Assembly (NCBI GenBank): GCA_028293125.1
Contig: JAQGPJ010000052.1
Location: forward strand, 124,001 to 188,000
Source of the DNA: Verrucomicrobiales bacterium
GTDB taxonomy: Bacteria > Verrucomicrobiota > Verrucomicrobiia > Verrucomicrobiales > V1-33
Length of the DNA: 64,000 bases
Direction of reading: 5' to 3'
The translations under genes and the position numbers were made by a program. The notes under the pieces are model-generated. The model saw only the letters and a list, made by a program, of their open reading frames with translations, was not told where the DNA came from and did not search any database. Below, one piece after another: positions 62,793 through 64,000 of the stretch. How positions within the stretch are numbered: position 1 is the stretch's first letter; each line of letters starts with the position of its first letter.

Positions 62793-63521
62793 TCACTCCG
62801 GACGGTCCTGAAGAGAGCGGACGAGGCCCTTCACCGCGTGGGCACGGGGAATTTGATGGAAGACCACATCCTCCTCCGTGCCGCCGGAGGAGGAGAAGAT
62901 GACAGTGCCGACGCCCAGCAGTCCCTTCAGACCGGTTTTGCCCACATTGATGGAGCGGATATCCGCCATGCGGATCTCCTTCGAGCTTTTGGACAGCAGG
63001 CCGTTGCGGGCCTCCACCCGCCGGTTGGTCACGGAGTATTCCGATGACGAGCGGATCAGCAGCATCACCGCCAGCACAGCGCATCCGGCGATCCAGCCGG
63101 TCGCCAGATACGTTCCATCCCAGCGCCCCGCATACCAGCCGGCCGCGGCCAGAGCAGCGGAAAGCAGAAGGCTGATCGGATAATTTAAAAGACTGGGATG
63201 CCCTTTATACCATGTGCGCGCCCGGGGAGGGGCCGGCACCGGCGTGACAGGCTCCTCGGGCAGGGGAGCGGGAATCCATTTGGCTGGAGCCGCAGCGGGA
63301 GGCGGAGATTCAAGGCCGGCAGCCGCGTTTTTGCCGGAGACCGGAGCCGGCGGGATCACTTGGAACAGCTGACGCACCCGCATCCTCTTTCCAGTGGCGG
63401 TGTCCTCGCAGATGGCCCCGGCGCTCAATTCGTCGGCGTCCACCATGTCCAGGAGATCCTCCTCGGTGTAGGGACCGTCGGTGGAGCCGTCGGAAAAATG
63501 GATGAGGTATTCCGCGCTCAC
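62793..63521 (-). CDS. Membrane protein with GYF-like and bacterial PH domains
   Basis: 242 residues. The start YLIHFSDGSTDGPYTEEDLL is a GYF_2-type domain with GPY, common in Verrucomicrobia and Planctomycetes. A Pro/Ala-rich linker follows, then two membrane helices (YPISLLLSAALAAAGWYAG and LATGWIAGCAVLAVMLLI). The cytoplasmic end carries a bPH_2 (YdbT-like) domain: YSVTNRRVEARNGLLSKSSK and GVGTVIFSSSGG. It overlaps the YbjN-like gene upstream by 4 bp, so the two are coupled. The function is unknown. Confidence 0.75.
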   Translation of the reverse strand: MSAEYLIHFSDGSTDGPYTEEDLLDMVDADELSAGAICEDTATGKRMRVRQLFQVIPPAPVSGKNAAAGLESPPPAAAPAKWIPAPLPEEPVTPVPAPPRARTWYKGHPSLLNYPISLLLSAALAAAGWYAGRWDGTYLATGWIAGCAVLAVMLLIRSSSEYSVTNRRVEARNGLLSKSSKEIRMADIRSINVGKTGLKGLLGVGTVIFSSSGGTEEDVVFHQIPRAHAVKGLVRSLQDRPE

Positions 63522-63991
63522 GGCAGCAGGGAGGGGCCGTCGTCCGTATCCGGCACCGGTGGCAGCAGGTCCTCCCGCTGAATGAAGAGCTTCATGTTCA
63601 CCCGCCCCAGCTCCTCCGGCGGCATGCGCAGGATCAGGGTCAAAAACGGCGTCAGACGGTCGGTCTCCGCCAGGGCGCTGTGCACCAGGCTGCCGATGAT
63701 GGCGGTGGGGATGATATGCTCGGGAAACACATTCGAGGCCCGGAACATCACGCGCCCGGCATCGTAGTCCAGTTCGAAGGCTCCGATGGTCAACTCCAGA
63801 TTGGACCGCATCAGGAGCTCGCTGACGATGCCCATGCGGCTGGCCGGCACCGTGTGGCCCAGGGTGGTGGCCACGCTGACGGCTTGGATTTCTGGAAAGG
63901 CCTGCACATGCAGCCGCACACGGGTGTGATGGGTTTCAAAGTCCGCCTCCAGCACTTCCCGGCCGGGCACCTGGCGGCCGGACCACTTCAT
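63518..63991 (-). CDS. YbjN-like domain protein (start near window edge)
   Basis: 157 residues seen. LMRSNLELTIGAFELDYDAG followed by RVMFRASNVFP, and the helix SLVHSALAETDRLTPFLTLI, match the YbjN/type III secretion chaperone-like fold (a two-layer sheet with two helices). The visible ATG is only 9 bases from the edge, so a longer start upstream cannot be excluded. It is coupled to the GYF-PH gene by a 4-bp overlap. Confidence 0.6.
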   Translation of the reverse strand: MKWSGRQVPGREVLEADFETHHTRVRLHVQAFPEIQAVSVATTLGHTVPASRMGIVSELLMRSNLELTIGAFELDYDAGRVMFRASNVFPEHIIPTAIIGSLVHSALAETDRLTPFLTLILRMPPEELGRVNMKLFIQREDLLPPVPDTDDGPSLLP

Positions 63992-64000
63992 GCGGGCAAA

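Overview
The window looks like a chromosomal segment of a Verrucomicrobiota-type Gram-negative bacterium. The evidence is a PEP-CTERM secreted protein whose C-terminus ends in an Arg run, a paired DUF1501 gene and Planctomycete-type cytochrome (PSCyt1/DUF1549/DUF1553) gene, lpxD and a Skp/OmpH gene (so an outer membrane with lipid A), moderately high GC, and gene starts that mostly lack a Shine-Dalgarno sequence. The species cannot be named from this sequence alone.

Layout. (1) 1-11.4 kb: a plus-strand surface-glycan cluster. It holds four glycosyltransferases, an aldolase, a HAD phosphatase, a CMP-sugar synthetase, a DUF115-like enzyme, acyltransferases and a WecG/TagA-type transferase. The aldolase, phosphatase, CMP-transferase and DUF115-like genes run together without gaps and look like a route to a CMP-activated keto-sugar acid without a NeuB-type synthase. 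(2) 9.3-16.6 kb: AT-rich acyltransferase and glycosyltransferase cassettes set among broken insertion sequences (IS66-, IS4/Tn5-, ISKra4- and ISL3-like remnants). (3) 16.6-21 kb, minus strand: glycan export genes (Wzc-like tyrosine autokinase, Wza-like export protein, outer-membrane beta-barrel). (4) 21.8-30.1 kb: a small secreted peptide, a PEP-CTERM protein, an alpha-ketoglutarate-semialdehyde-type dehydrogenase, a DUF485/solute-symporter pair and ileS. (5) 31.2-44.4 kb: a complete type I-E CRISPR-Cas locus in the order cas3 - cas8e - cse2 - cas6e - [toxin-antitoxin pair on the other strand] - cas7e - cas5e - cas1 - cas2, followed by an array of 64 repeats and 63 spacers. (6) 44.7-64 kb: housekeeping and envelope genes (DUF1501/DUF1549 pair, recR, a degenerate cyclase, a TPR protein, skp, lpxD, a DUF2868/DUF3482 GTPase pair, efp, cysD/cysN, a phosphodiesterase-like protein, a GYF-PH membrane protein, a YbjN-like protein).

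The most interesting system is in the cas3-cas8e intergenic region. Two degenerate type I-E repeats, in reverse orientation to the main array, flank a 31-nt spacer-like segment. Its first 17 nt match a site about 100 bp away, in front of cas8e, at every position except 6 and 12, and the match ends at 18. These are exactly the positions that Cascade flips out of the crRNA-DNA duplex. The site carries a perfect AAG PAM. This is the expected form of a Cas-regulating RNA (CreR-like) by which Cascade would repress its own operon without cutting. A RelE/HigB-like toxin-antitoxin pair is nested, antisense, inside the same operon. The locus may therefore combine crRNA-guided autoregulation with a toxin that penalises loss of the locus. 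The self-match is read directly from the sequence; the regulatory role is inference.
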